64,000 nucleotides of DNA from Siphonodentalium dalli (GCA_032622095.1 CP136068.1:3759314-3823313); one strand, 5' to 3'. Positions 43,921 to 56,295 are shown, counted from the first letter of the stretch. Program-made: numbers and translations. The notes: generated from the letters alone by a model not told the origin.

Positions 43921-44395
43921 AGCTTAATTAACGAATCAAAGCTGACTAACATGGGTGCCCGTTTGGTGGGGTGGGGCAATTAACTGTTAGTGTGGTCATT
44001 CAACCAGTAAAACTGATGTTGTGATATGGCATAGCAGCTGACACGACGATAAACCTCTATCAACCGACCAACATGGATGTCCATGTGGCTTCAATCTCAC
44101 ATGATTGAATAATTTTACAACTGGTACTTCAAGTTCATAAAGTTAGAAATATTCTAAATGTTGCCATTTGTTGGTCTAGTTACAACATATTTTACACTGA
44201 ATACCAATGTTAGGGGGGCCAATCCCAGAAACCCTCCCACAAATTATGTGGTTCTAAACCCAGCTCATAAATCAACCCACACGGTTAACAGTTCACATAT
44301 GATACATATGGGTAAATCTCATATTTCTGAACCAAATATAAAACGAGAGGCCGATCACGATCGGCAGATGTTTAACCCATACCTTGGCGATAGCG
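43917..44395 (+). repeat. Duplicated block, copy 2
   Basis: 43917-44290 matches 41508-41860, and 44340-44395 matches 43315-43370. Copy 2 is directly attached to the inverted 310-bp repeat, copy 1 is not. Confidence 0.75.
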
Positions 44396-45137
44396 ATTAG
44401 CTATAACTGATAATTGGTCAAAGATATGATCACAGTAATACATATATCAGTACTTAAACACAAAATCAAAAGCTCATATTATATAATTTATCTTAATAAG
44501 GGGTTAAAGTATTTGGGGTGGGGTGAGTCGTTTTAAATCTCATAACTCTGTCCCTATTCACACAAGGACCTCTCACTGTGAGATCCAATGGTTTAGCCAT
44601 TAATCAATTTGACAGATAGGATAAATAATTATTTTAGTTGTTTATCTTTACCTTCATACAACCACCCCCTAGAGCTTTGTAACATATGTCATCACTCAAT
44701 TAATAACATATTTCGCTTGGAATGACATCTATTAAAGGTACAGTCATATAGTCTGGATATTGGATATTGATATCATTATATGACATGCAACTATTGCAAT
44801 AAAATTAATGATTAATGATATACAATTAAAACAAATTAGTGTCAATGACATTTTTTTTTAATTAAATAAATTTGTTATTATTATAAAAGTTTTTTAATAT
44901 TTTTTGCCTGTTAAATTGAGCGAGGAAATTCAAGATAAACATTTTTTTCTAAATTAAAATTTGGAATTTAAAAAAAGGGGTTATATCTCCTTTAAAATAA
45001 ATCGGATCAAATCCATATTCGAACTTGATCTGTATTTTGGGCTGACAATCTCACATATAAACATTTTTGTCAATCAGATAAAAAAAATGTGTGAGTTTTT
45101 GCAGCATGCGTGAATTCGAAGTAAAAAGGGCCATGAC
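44396..45137. other. No gene seen
   Basis: Very AT-rich with T and A runs. Confidence 0.4.
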
Positions 45138-45640
45138 TGGGACTTAACAGTCTTGGCAAATTAATGATCGGCATTTATTTAAAACTTCGCACATCATTGT
45201 GGACAGACTATAACTATCCGCATCTTTCACGAGAATATACCATCCCATTGCAGTTATAATGTTTAACATCTCAAGTCTTTAATTTGGAATTTAAGCACAA
45301 GAGATAGACACATGCGTGTGTGAGGAACCGTGCATGTTATTTTATTCCCGTTGCCAATCAAATATATATATATTGTACACATGTGTGTATGTATACTAAT
45401 AAAACCGAACAGTTGTTTGTCGGTCTGACCTGCTATTGGTGACCAACTGGTTGGATCACGACAAGCAAAAATTGGGACACACGGTGAATTGTCATGTGGA
45501 GTAGGTACTTCTCACGTCATGAATAATTTAATAACATTTTTACATCTATATCTACAGTATGCCCTAAGTAATCGACTCCTTAAACATAGCAGAATTATGG
45601 GTAACATTTCAGGATTAGTTTTGAATTTTTAATTGTGAAA
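45138..45640. repeat. Block A1, inverted at 61718-62196
   Basis: Reverse complement of the segment at 61718-62196. It ends within the left half of a palindromic MITE (start 45555, TA at 45553-45554), of which the full version is at 61632-61801. Confidence 0.8.
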
Positions 45641-46329
45641 TATACTCAACAATCAACCAACCGACTAGTGGTCTGTGTTCCATGTTCCTACATCGCTCTG
45701 GATAGTCATGATTTAAATTGAGCATATGTTTTCCACTATAGTATGATAGCAGTAACAGGGAACGCGTGATAATTTAGATCGGCATAGTATGCCTATTTTA
45801 AATGTAGTTAGCCTGATTTTTCGAGGCCAGTAGCACCCTTTATTTGGGCATGCACGATATGTGCCAATTTTCGGCATATGATATGCCAATTTAATGAGTA
45901 TTCTGAGCCCGGAATTTATAGATTCCATCGTGCTGCTTATTTCATTAGAGCAGTCGGTCGTATCACGCCCAAGTTTGCACTTTGAGTCAAATGAGTTAGT
46001 AATGTACGTGACAGTCATGGTTTAAACCAGCATAGTTTATGCCTATTTGTTGCATTTTAGATGCAGAAATTATTCTGTATTTGCATATTATATGCAACCT
46101 AGAATGGCTTGACCTGTCTTTACAACAGCGCTTACTAGGGCCGACACATTGTGTGTGAAGTATATAAGTGTTCCTATATGATATATACCCAGAGCACATG
46201 TGGTTGGAAGGAACTGGTTTAATCTAGTTCAAACAGTTCCATGACAGAATCATTTTTACACATCACAGTGGCTGATTATGCAATGTAGATACCATGACAA
46301 GCAAATCACGTCATTAATCACCAACTCCA
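45641..46329. other. No gene seen
   Basis: A minus-strand frame at 45713-46018 lacks recognisable domains. Confidence 0.35.
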
Positions 46330-47131
46330 TATTTATTTATGAAATAATTATGCGCGAATGGCAATCACTCACACAACTGATAAACACATGTCTTGATTAC
46401 GTCTTAATATAAAATTAGTAACATGCTAAAAACGAGCCCAAATCACCAGAATGGGACAAAGGCGAACATGTTTTATTTGAAGTTATATCATGCCCGGGAA
46501 CGTTCTAGAAAGATCACTGAAATGTCACTATATATGTGTATCAGGAATCAAGCATTAAATATAATTCAGAAACATATCAATATAGCATAACAGGTAATGC
46601 TGTCAAGACACGTTATGTCATTACAAACGTTTATACCGATTGTACTGACTGTCCAAGATCGCGAACTTAGTGCGAATTTTGTATACATTTTGGGTTCAAA
46701 GTGACTTAGTCGGACAGGTGCGTAACACACTGTGCCATTAGAAGTAGGCCAGCCATGCAGCCAATTATATTTTCAAGAGCGCGGATTTGGGATAACTGCA
46801 TTGTGTGAGAATGGAACATGATTCGCGTACATCTATATGCATTTCAGTAGGTTGCTTTCCCGAGTAATGGTGTTTTTTTTCTGTGCATATAAATAGCATC
46901 AACGTGAACATACGCTTTCCCACCAGCAAAATGATAAATAGTCGATGTGTTAGAACTGTAGAATACCATAAACAAACATGGCATGTCGAGCTTGTAAAAT
47001 AGACGGATATTCTTGTGAATATACGGATGCGAACGCGCGTATTTTACCATTTAATATGTTATTGCAAGTCTTCACAAGATAGCAATCGTTATTCACACAC
47101 AAACACAATTAAAAATGTCGTTCAATGTGAT
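46330..47131. repeat. Block B1, directly repeated at 62272-63104
   Basis: About 800 bp colinear with 62272-63104 and nearly identical by eye, with small indels. Landmarks are ATTATGCGCGAATGGCAATC and CCAGAATGGGACAAAGGCGA. No coding domain is recognised in either copy, although both keep similar short frames. Confidence 0.85.
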
Positions 47132-48509
47132 TTTGTTTTTGACATGGGGTCATTTTCATGGTGTTTTCTACATAAATGCACATTTGTTGATGATATTTGT
47201 GTTCTTCTGTTCATCTATCAAACAATTATGCAGTTGTTTCTCGAGGTGCCAGTATTATTGATTTTGATAACCGATAATCGGTCGTCTACAAGGGCGAGTG
47301 CAATCAGTGACACTCGGCTCATTTCAAAGACATTGTGCCGTCCTCCTTGTAGAAATATACAATGACGTTGCCACAAGTTCAAAGCCGTTGTGCCGCCAAA
47401 TTGTAGAATATACAAGGACCCAAAGAGTAACCATGTTGTATCATCAAATGCAACATATATTTGTAGCACCCATGTTGTCCAAATCTCTTTGATGCACGAT
47501 CGATGGTTGTTAACCCTCAGTTGTAGATTTAACTGTGTAAAACAAACGCGGTATTCAATAATACCCGACACTTTCTGACGTCCGAAACAAATAACGCAGA
47601 TTAATCGACGACGGAAATGGTTATCGATTATGGGCTTTATCAAAAGTTCATCGATTATACGATTATCGTAATCGTGGCACCCATGTAGTTATTTCGGCCC
47701 CCTGTTTAATACCAAGATCAATTTTGACCAATAATCAATTTTATCTTTGTGCTAAAAGAAATTTATCCCTTTATTAGAACTTCTGAAGAAAAATAGTTTC
47801 GATTGAAGAAGATGGAAATTAGTTACCGCACGGCAACATTTCAATCTCGCGCCGACTTGAGACTGGTGTGTGTTTATGTATACATAATGCCAACCGTGTG
47901 CATTTATGTATAAAACATTACGACAACGACCCCATCAGCGAGAGTGAACCTTTAGGCTTTGGTGCTATAGCCTATAGTATGACATGTACAACAACAGTAC
48001 GTAATGATAAGTACTTTTTTCTACGTCATCACCTTTTCACATAGGTAATTTTGAGGGGTCCTTGGCAGATAGTTATTATAATGTTCATCAGTTTGTACAA
48101 AGCATTAGTTGTAGAATTCCAGACGAAGTAGCCTACTTAAGTAGCTCGAGTTTGTTTACATCTGCACGAAATTAGGAAAGGAACCGAGCTCTCGGCATGA
48201 AAGTTGAAACTCGATAACACGCACACGGAACAACTTCGCAGCATCATTCAGACATGTATAGCATGTTCACAATAATAATCAGTATTTCAACATATTATTG
48301 AAGTGGTTTCCTTCGACTCTGCGCGGAAAATGATTGAATTGTTTGGTTTGAAACATTCAGAAAATCCTCCTCGGCTCCTGTTGTGATCAACTTCAAGACT
48401 ATAGTTGGGTCCACCAAGTACGGTTTGAACTGATTATCCAGAAATTGGCAGAATAAAGAAATTAATTGATCCGTTTCTGCTGGATTCTGCGCAGTGACAG
48501 GCCGGATGT
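47132..48509. other. No gene seen
   Basis: A 141-codon minus-strand frame (47218-47643) starts at TTG and has no known domain. ATTACGATAATCG near 47660 resembles hAT subterminal sequence, but no matching end is found. Confidence 0.35.
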
Positions 48510-48588
48510 CACGTGTTAATTTACCAAATTAACGTACACGGTTCCTGAATTATATGACGTCATCATTCACACGCGCTTTAGGTATAAA
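48510..48588 (+). promoter_or_regulatory. Promoter-like patch: E-box, CRE, TATA
   Basis: CACGTG at 48510-48515, a full CRE TGACGTCA at 48555-48562 and TATAAA at 48583-48588 occur in promoter-like order. CRE and TATA are about 20 bp apart. Expected initiation would be near 48613. This is motif evidence only. Confidence 0.35.
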
Positions 48589-48612
48589 CACCCACCGGGG
48601 TGATTGCTATTA

Positions 48613-48657
48613 ATGTCGCCAGTGAGAAAAGTGAAATTCACTACGGAGAATGCTAAA
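48613..48657 (+). CDS. Possible first coding exon, very tentative
   Basis: ATG at 48613 opens 15 codons (MSPVRKVKFTTENAK) ending at a good splice donor context, AAA|GTGAGT. Without splicing, the frame stops six codons later. It lies about 25 bp past the TATA-like motif. The ATG context is weak. No matching downstream exon could be found, so the product is unknown and this may be chance. Confidence 0.2.
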
Positions 48658-48780
48658 GTGAGTGCTAGAATATAATATTGATCAATGTATTGTTACTATA
48701 ATGCTTGTGCTATACGTATGTCTGCCTGTCTCGTTTTTTTGTTATATATACTTCCTCAATAGTTATTTATAATTGTTTAA

Positions 48781-49127
48781 AGCGGTACTTACACTAAATC
48801 CGGTCATTTGTGGGACCATCTCCTTGTATACTCAACATAATATATATGCAACAATTGAATGAATTTTAGCCATGTGTTAGTGTAAAATACACTCATGTGC
48901 TGTATGAACAATGCAAATAACATGGTAATTATAACGAAAATGAATTTATGACTCCAGCCATTTATTCATATTCGTTATAATTACCACGTTGTTTGCATCA
49001 GTCATAGAACACATGAGTGTATTTTGCACTAATCCATGGCTCAAATTTATTCATTTCTTGCATACATTATGTTGCGTATAAAAGGAGACGGTACCATAAA
49101 TGGCCGGAGTTAGTGTACAGTACCCCT
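48781..49127. mobile_element. TTAA-flanked palindromic MITE
   Basis: The element starts AGCGGTAC and ends GTACCCCT, with TTAA at 48777-48780 and 49128-49131. The arms match over about 150 bp each with scattered mismatches, and little separates them. TTAA flanks suggest a piggyBac-type origin. Confidence 0.75.
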
Positions 49128-49131
49128 TTAA

Positions 49132-49689
49132 AGATTCATGTCGAGAAAAATAATGCATTTAGTGTGAGTTAATTCTCGTTTCGGCCAATTTGGCCGGTTA
49201 CTTCATGAGATTTTTTCATCTGACGTGTGTGTCGGATAATTGATCTGGAGGATTTATGTAAATGTTAGCCCAAACTACATTTCCAAGTAACGATGGTTTT
49301 GTTGTTTATTTTGAGGAATAATACCGCGTCAGATGAATTCAGCCCAAATATGTTAACAGTTGTCGTGTCAAACATTCGGCAGTAGGTTAGCGTTATTTAG
49401 TATTTGTGGATGTCCTTTAACATGGGGAAAATAGACTACTGCGCTTGAACGAGCATGTGAATTTGTCGTTTTTAATGTACAGCAACTTGATAATCAATAA
49501 CAGAGGCATTCTCTGTCAAATAAGGTCGCTCTATTTACGGTATTAATTGCGGAACTTTCTAAAGTAAACTACGCGTAAACGGATACATACGGTAAATTAT
49601 AGAATGTGCCGGAATCGGCCTAATCGCCCCATGGCCAACTCGCCCAGTCGACGTGTGTCAATTCGGTACCTACTATAACATGTACCCGA
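49132..49689. other. No gene seen
   Basis: No recognisable feature. Confidence 0.35.
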
Positions 49690-49885
49690 GTCCGATTCGG
49701 AATAAAAGATGTATACGGGTGTTATATAGCGTTTGGTCCGTTGTTTCTCAATGAATATTATTGAAATTTGGTGTATATGTCCGGGCTGGGACATGGAATA
49801 CAACAACGTTTGAATTGTTTTTAAATTTACAAATTTGTTGATTTTATTCATTTTTTTTTCGTTCTGAAAACACACTATAAAGTGT
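49690..49885 (+). repeat. Single arm of the 3023-4357 element family
   Basis: TTGGTGTATATGTCCGGGCT, GGGACATGGAATACAA and the terminal ACACACTATAAAGTGTA match the arms of the TTAA-flanked element, but no second arm follows. Confidence 0.75.
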
Positions 49886-49891
49886 ATATAA

Positions 49892-50194
49892 TATAATAAC
49901 GAACACGAGACATACATAATTTATAAACTGTTAACAAAAGATATCAAATTCAATACATGACAAAGATGACTCAGTGGAGTTTATAAAGTGAACATAAAAA
50001 CATTGAGGTAAGAATCTTTTTAAGGAATGCAACTTTATTTAATGATAATAAACACATAAATTAAAATAACAAACATGAGACATACATGATTTATAAACTG
50101 TTAACAAAAGATATCAAACTCAATACATGTCAAAGATGACTCAGTGAAGTTTATAAAGTGAACATAAAAATATTAAGGTAAGAATCTTTTTAAG
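49892..50194 (+). repeat. Two tandem copies of about 135 bp
   Basis: Starts near 49892 and 50062 (period 170). Both end GGTAAGAATCTTTTTAAG. The second copy runs directly into an ATGGCCGCC-family fragment. Confidence 0.8.
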
Positions 50195-50480
50195 CATTAC
50201 TAAACCGTTTAGCACAGACCACACAGTCCACTTCACTCATCCGATCATCACCAAACTTCATATTTATCTTGATATTGATCTATCAGATGAGAGCTATCAA
50301 ATATTTTTTTAATTTCATAGGAAAAAATGGTCGCCAGCGGCCATATTGCATTTCCGTTATATTTTATCGCGTCATGTCGATATCTAGTATTACTTAGAAA
50401 TTTCACCTTTCCAGATTCATAATTGCTCCATTGACTGTAACAGATGAAATTATTCCCCTCTTCGGATAGAGTGTCACTGA
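50195..50480 (+). repeat. ATGGCCGCC-family 3' part
   Basis: Contains the final monomer and the terminal AAATTATTCCCCTCTTCGG...AGTGTCACTGAAACTTT, a decayed version of the ends near 17827 and 26545. Confidence 0.65.
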
Positions 50481-50636
50481 AACTTTATTTTGTCAGACTG
50501 TCTGTATAATCACTGATTATATATGGCAATAATCTGTAATAAGATGTAGCACTATTTTATTTTATATTTACATGCAGTGCTGTTTTTATACATCAATTCT
50601 AATCCCCCTAGATCATCATGTGATCGATCATACATC

Positions 50637-50795
50637 GCCCGAGGACCTGGTTGAATTAAGGGGGGTTTTATGGATCACTTCTGTCCTCAAGCTAGATTAT
50701 ACTTATGACATTTAATGGCATGTTTCTAACGTGGAGGGTTAGATATGCTTGAGAAACCACCACTCTTTAATTCACACCAAGTTCTCAGCTGTCAT
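50637..50795 (+). repeat. Dispersed repeat, copy 3
   Basis: GACCTGGTTGAATTAAGG...TTCACACCAAGTTCTCAGCT matches 32097-32255 end to end. Confidence 0.65.
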
Positions 50796-50979
50796 GTTCG
50801 GATATTAGAACCCATAGCCATGATATATGGTTTATTTTGTGTATACTAGTAATATAGTTATTTTCAGTACCTTTATATACCAGTACTGTGTATAACAATG
50901 CATATAAATTAATCCATGTATACATGTATATTGATTCAACGGATTCAGTGGTTTTGTCCATCAGTCTATCAAATTTGCG

Positions 50980-51440
50980 GGGAAAACATGGCCACAAGCA
51001 GTACACCCTGCTAAATTTCGAATTTGAATCAATTGGCGCACCCTGCAGCCAGCTTTTATTGGAGAACTTTTTCTTATGTGGATATTTTGGGTCACCGCTA
51101 GATGTGAGCCATATTTTGTTCTCAAACTGTCCTTGTGAAGACATCACTGCCAGCGGTGATCTTCAATTTTACTATTTTTATGGCTAAATAATTTGGTTGA
51201 TCCTACAGACGACACCCTTGTCCGATCGTCATCAGATTCCACAATTATCTTCTGGATAACCAGGGTGAGAGTAATTTAATTTTCCCGAATTTCGTTAAAA
51301 AACATTACCACAGGCAGCAATTTGGTATATTACTCTTTGGTCCTCTTTTGCATGACTGAATTGTTTAGCAACTGTACAGACATATCCCTCATCTGGTTTT
51401 TATATACATGTATATCTCTTCATGCGGATAGCCAGTATTA
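50980..51440 (+). repeat. Decayed ATGGCCGCC-family monomers
   Basis: AACATGGCCACAAGCAG, TTTTACTATTTTTATGGCTA and GATCGTCATCAGATTCC-like words recur at monomer spacing. Open frames near 50785-51187 follow this repeat. Confidence 0.5.
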
Positions 51441-51639
51441 CGTAGGTACTTCAACTTTCTGCATTCCTGTCATCATTTGAAATATAAAAATTTACCTGAT
51501 ACATGCACCCTTCAAAATTTGTTTCGTCGTATCTATTTTAATGACCCGTATGGTAATATTGATACAGATATATTTGTCAAACATTTCTTTGTACAATATA
51601 CAGGTATTTAGTTTGTAACTAAATCTAGAAATATATAAT

Positions 51640-52065
51640 AGTAGCTCGTGGACCCCCCTCTGATTTTCGGAGAAATGCGCGATTTAACCTTGAATTGACT
51701 ATTTTAAAGGTGAAGGTCATGTCGGGGTCACGATTTGACCCGTCCAAAACACTCCCCGGACAAAAGTCACGACAAAATACCCGTCGAAATCCGCCCGGCT
51801 TTATACCCGATTTGACCTTGAATTGACAATTTTGAATGTCAAGATCAGGTCAGGGTCATGATTTGACCCACCCGAAACACTCCTGGGACAAAAGTAACAG
51901 TAGGTATCAAATTTCGTTGAAATACTTCCGTTTTACCAGATTTGACCTTGAATTGATCTTTTTGAATGTCAAAGTCAGGTCGGGATCAAGATTTGACCCG
52001 TCCAAAATACTCCCTGGAAATAATTTCCCCTAGGTATCAAATTTCGTCAAATCTGTCCGGCAGTT
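51640..52065 (+). repeat. About 130-bp tandem repeat, three units
   Basis: Reverse orientation of the family at 33500. Units share TTTGACCTTGAATTGA, GGTCAGGGTCATGATTTGAC-like and CCAAAACACTCCC words. Confidence 0.75.
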
Positions 52066-54089
52066 TTCCCGGCCATAGCTAACAGACAAACAGACAGACA
52101 AATGTCCAAAATATATATTAAACTAGCTGATGTACTCGACTTCGTTCGGGCTAGTTAGGGATTTTTTTTGTGATCGCCTCCATCTGGATAGTACCCAGTA
52201 TATACAGCGTCTGGCCAAACTATTGTTCAATTGGTCCAGAAACATGCCTATATCAGCACGTTCGAGAACATGGTCCCACGTGAAATTGGACCCGTCCATA
52301 TTGCTCCCGGGATCGAAGTAGTCCTACACACAAATTTTTAGTCGGATCGGTCAAGGTCCAGAAACATGCCTATGAGCGAGGTCAAGTTGACACGTTACAT
52401 ACCAAATTCGAGCAGTGTTAGAGTCTATAACACATACACACATGCATTCACGCATACACACATACATACATACATACAGACAGGTGTTTCAAAATGTATA
52501 ATCGATAGCTACAAGAATTCTATGGTAGATAGTTCACGGCCGACCTGATGCATGCATCTTAGTTTTCTTGTACTTTATTAATTTCGAACTGGGGAGAGTA
52601 AAGTGCCTGTGTTTTGTAAACACAACCTCGTCGGTGTAGTGGCAAGTGTGGGTTACACACCGGTGGTTATTGTGAATGGCCCCCGGAATCGTGTTAATTG
52701 GTTTATACGGATTTATAACACTTTCCTAGCATGTTTTGCTCGTGTACCGATAAACAGAATATCCCCATTTGTGTATGGATGTATCGAATTTACACTACTA
52801 TTCGACATTTTGTGGTTTTACCCATTCGCTAAATGCCACTTTTGATTCACCCAGACCATGCAGACACAATGGGGATATTCTATATGTATATCTTGGCATC
52901 CCTGCTGTGCGAATGGTTGTCTATTGACAGTACACAATCGACCATTTGAAATAACACATGTGGATAATCGATATTGCTATGCGACCAATTCTATGCCTTT
53001 TGTCGGGCACGGACAAGCTGGTGCGAGTGAAAATGCATACTAACGACAATTCGTTCTATTAACTTTCAATCGAAGGATAAACTGTGGTATATTAAGTTAT
53101 TACCCGCGTGCTACGTGGTAAGTACAGTGATAGTACTGCTCAATTTATCGTTATTCCATAGGTTCACATAATACGAATTGTTTTACCTACAAGTAAGTTC
53201 ACTGAAATTGCCAATGTGTTTTACCCATGTTGGTGAAATCTCATTTAGTTGCTACATGTACATGTGTATGTCTGATTTGAAGTCGTCGTTTTATTAATGT
53301 TTTTTATATAGCTCGACATTTTGCTTTTTATTTGACTGTCTTTATTTTAAGTTTTTTTTTTGTGAGTCTGAAGAATTTGATCGCGTCTAATTTTTCGGCA
53401 AAACCTTCCGGAAATGGGATCACATGGACCACCCGCTCGGCCGTATTGCGGTTCGCTTTGTCGCGATTTTCCAGGTCGGGTTGTTCCATGCTTTGATTAA
53501 AAACCTTTTGTCATATTTACATTTTTTGTATTCATATTTTCTTGAAAATAAGAAAATCTTATTAAAAAAATGCGAATAAATTACTTGATTTATTTAAGTT
53601 ATCACTGAATACGCACATGTTTTCAAAATCAGATATGTGATTTTCTGGTTTCATATTGGTCGATGGGACTTCAAAGGTATGTTTTAGTATAATAAACTGT
53701 CGTTGTTTCTAATAGTGTCTTTATCTGGCATTCATGAGAAACCACAAGATCGCATTGTCACTATGGAAACGGCCCTGTGTTGTCGCTTAATCGACACATA
53801 TTATACGGTTAGCGATGTGTTCGGCATTTCAGATTGGACACCGATTAACACCAATTAAGTAGCCTATATCATATTCCGATTCCATGTCACTGATTATTAT
53901 TTATAGTGCCTTGATATACGGTTTTAATAACAATCTATGCCATAAAATATGATTAAAATACTATAATTCATCATCATTTGGAACGTCTGTGGCTCATAAG
54001 GAGCCCATAGAGTAATAGAAACTACCTGAAATCATAAAATAATTTTCCCCGTTAAGGCTCCCAAAATTCAACATAATTCAAACTGTTGT
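52066..54089. other. No gene seen; CATA microsatellite
   Basis: A CACATACA-type microsatellite spans about 52431-52486. GAATATCCCCAT (52759) and ATGGGGATATTC (52868) form an inverted pair. Open frames at 52603-52845 and 52858-53043 have no recognised domain. Confidence 0.4.
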
Positions 54090-54159
54090 TTATTTTCAAT
54101 GGAAGGGGAATAACTCTATATCTAAATATATTGAGCTATTCCCCTTCCATTGAAAATAA
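54090..54159. repeat. 27-bp inverted repeat hairpin
   Basis: Arms at 54090-54116 and 54133-54159 differ at one position and enclose a 16-nt AT-rich loop. It could be a MITE remnant or a small-RNA hairpin, and the sequence cannot distinguish these. Confidence 0.7.
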
Positions 54160-55442
54160 TGTAAGTTGATCACAGAACCCAAATCGATATCTCAACAAAA
54201 TAAGTTCACAGTTTATTACACCGAATAAGTTGATGATCCAATGTTTTAGAGCTCCCTTTTTCAAATTGTATATAATATGGCATATATTTTATGTAAAATT
54301 ATCCGAGGGTTCGAAAACTAAGTGATTCTTTAAACTGCTTTTACAAACTGAAACAGCGTTCATATTCTAGAGTGTTTTTTTCAAAACTTGAGACTATACA
54401 TGTAGATTAAAAGTCGACATTTAGTGTCTTATCTGTGTGCATAATTCCACATTGAAATGAAATGGACATGCACCATTCGACATTACAAATTTTGTCTACG
54501 TGATTTGGAAAGAGATATGATATGTTGATAAATGCAAATATTGTTATACCGTTTTCAAAGTTCAAATACTTGCCATGGTCACAGCCATTTTCCAGTTGTC
54601 TGAATTTTTCGCACGTAAGTGAAATAAGCGCTCTTTATGTCTACCATATCATGGATAGACCATCGCGAGACGCCCTTTTCTGTTCCATGCCGTGCACATG
54701 GCTGTTTTTGCTTGGGACCCAAAGATCGTATTTTTTTATGACTTCAATGCGTGTATCTGGGACATAATGCTCGTAGAAAGGTATTCAAGTATTTATCGAG
54801 ATAGTTCGATAAGGGAAAAATTCAAATGCGAGTATTATTAGCGCAAACCGCCAAGTTGCTTTAAGGATGGATTATCTCTTCATATAACAATTTTTAAATA
54901 GTTTCGTGTGCATAAAATAATACATTTGAATTGAAGACCCTTGTCCGGAACGCTTCTATCAATTAATATTGATTTTGTTTCGATTATTTTATTATAAAAT
55001 GAGATGATTAAGTGGGATACTTTATTGTTCTATTGTTAGAACGGACCACTCAGGTGATACCATAATTGGCGAAAAGGTCATTAGGGTGTTCCCATAGCTG
55101 TGCTCCGAACGTCAAATGTCCCAGATTGATTGTTTGTATTGTTTTATTACATAGTTATAGCGACAATGAGTAATTAACGTTTACTGTGACAAAAGTACAC
55201 AATAAAATTTCTGGTCTCTGTTAAAAGTAACCACTATTTTTCGTTAGCTAAACAACCACACGTTTTAGACCAGACAGTATTCGGAATATATGCAATACTA
55301 GCAGGGTTACCCGGTGTTGTCCAGGTTAAAGTGATGTGAAACCCTCTGTGGATATTTGGTGAGAATAGAGAATACTCTTGCTCTAAAAGTGCTACACGTA
55401 TTCTCATAAATTGTATATCCAAATGGCATCACAAAACATGAT
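54160..55442. other. No gene seen; repeat at 55005-55150
   Basis: 55005-55150 is the reverse complement of 35540-35690. Nothing else is recognised. Confidence 0.45.
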
Positions 55443-55625
55443 TCTTAGACATGGAATATAAGTAGTGGCTCGTCTTGTCAGGTCGGAGCGATTATCATTT
55501 TGTTTATCGCGTTTAATCCGTCCCACCAATAAAGAATTATTTATTTATTTACAACTTCGTATACTTCAAACGTTATAGCATGCAACATGAACATCATAAA
55601 CACATTAGTTCGAAAAAATAAAAGA
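55443..55625 (+). repeat. Dispersed repeat copy 1 (second at 61325)
   Basis: CATGGAATATAAGTAGTGGC begins both copies and GAACATCATAAACACATTAG is near both ends. Confidence 0.75.
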
Positions 55626-56224
55626 CAACTATTGTGTTTTACATATAGATGTATCAATTAACGCTCCCAAATGACGATTTCTTTGCCTTCGGGTGAACAA
55701 TTTTTTTTATTCGTGTCCAGGAGCCCATCCATCAAAGATCAGGGTGATCAGATATCGATTTTTGAAATTTGTTATTTCTCGAAATGTGTAATTAGTTGTG
55801 GCCAAGAAACGAGTCCTAAGACCAATTGTCCCGGACATAATTGCGGATGAAGATGGATAACTCTAAAAACAAGTGGTAATACGGCCAAATTTCGTGGTAG
55901 ACAAGTGATAATACGGCCATATCTGGTCGAACATGTTGATAAATAACTCGTTTTTGGAAATGTGATACCATACCAGCGGTTAGTAGTATTTGTTTATAAA
56001 TAATCGATTCCGATAACAACGGCGTATTTTAAAGAAACGTTGTAACTTGATGATATGGGGACAGTCTGGTCAGATTGAGTACATTGAATGCGTGAGTGGC
56101 GAGAAGTCACAGTACGAGTAACCTTGCTAAAGGGTCACATTAAGCGCGATATTTGAACATCGTATAACTCTACAGCCACACCCCGCTTATCTAGAACAAG
56201 CCAGTGTTTTAAGCTCAGCTGCCG
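55626..56224. other. No gene seen
   Basis: 55840-56085 shares AAGATGGATAACTCTAAAA with 26974 and a GATTGAGTAC word with 2284 and 27185. Confidence 0.4.
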
Positions 56225-56295
56225 CCTGCGAGGTCGAACTCGTAAGCTCCTGACAGCTATTACAATTCTAACACTTCAACCATTCAGCTACATGT
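56225..56295 (-). repeat. tRNA-like pol III head
   Basis: On the minus strand TAGCTGAATGG (56280-56290) is a perfect A box and CGAGTTCGACCTC (56230-56242) is a B box, about 40 bp apart. Stem pairing is poor, and no acceptor stem closes, so a tRNA pseudogene or SINE head is likelier than a functional tRNA. Confidence 0.4.

Noticed and set aside
46330-47131. Conserved gene because the block is nearly identical at 62272-63104
   Set aside because: No frame is preserved with a domain and the two copies differ by indels that break the short frames. A duplication explains the similarity.
47218-47643. 141-codon minus-strand open frame
   Set aside because: It begins with TTG and has no recognised domain. 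The neighbourhood resembles transposon subterminal sequence.
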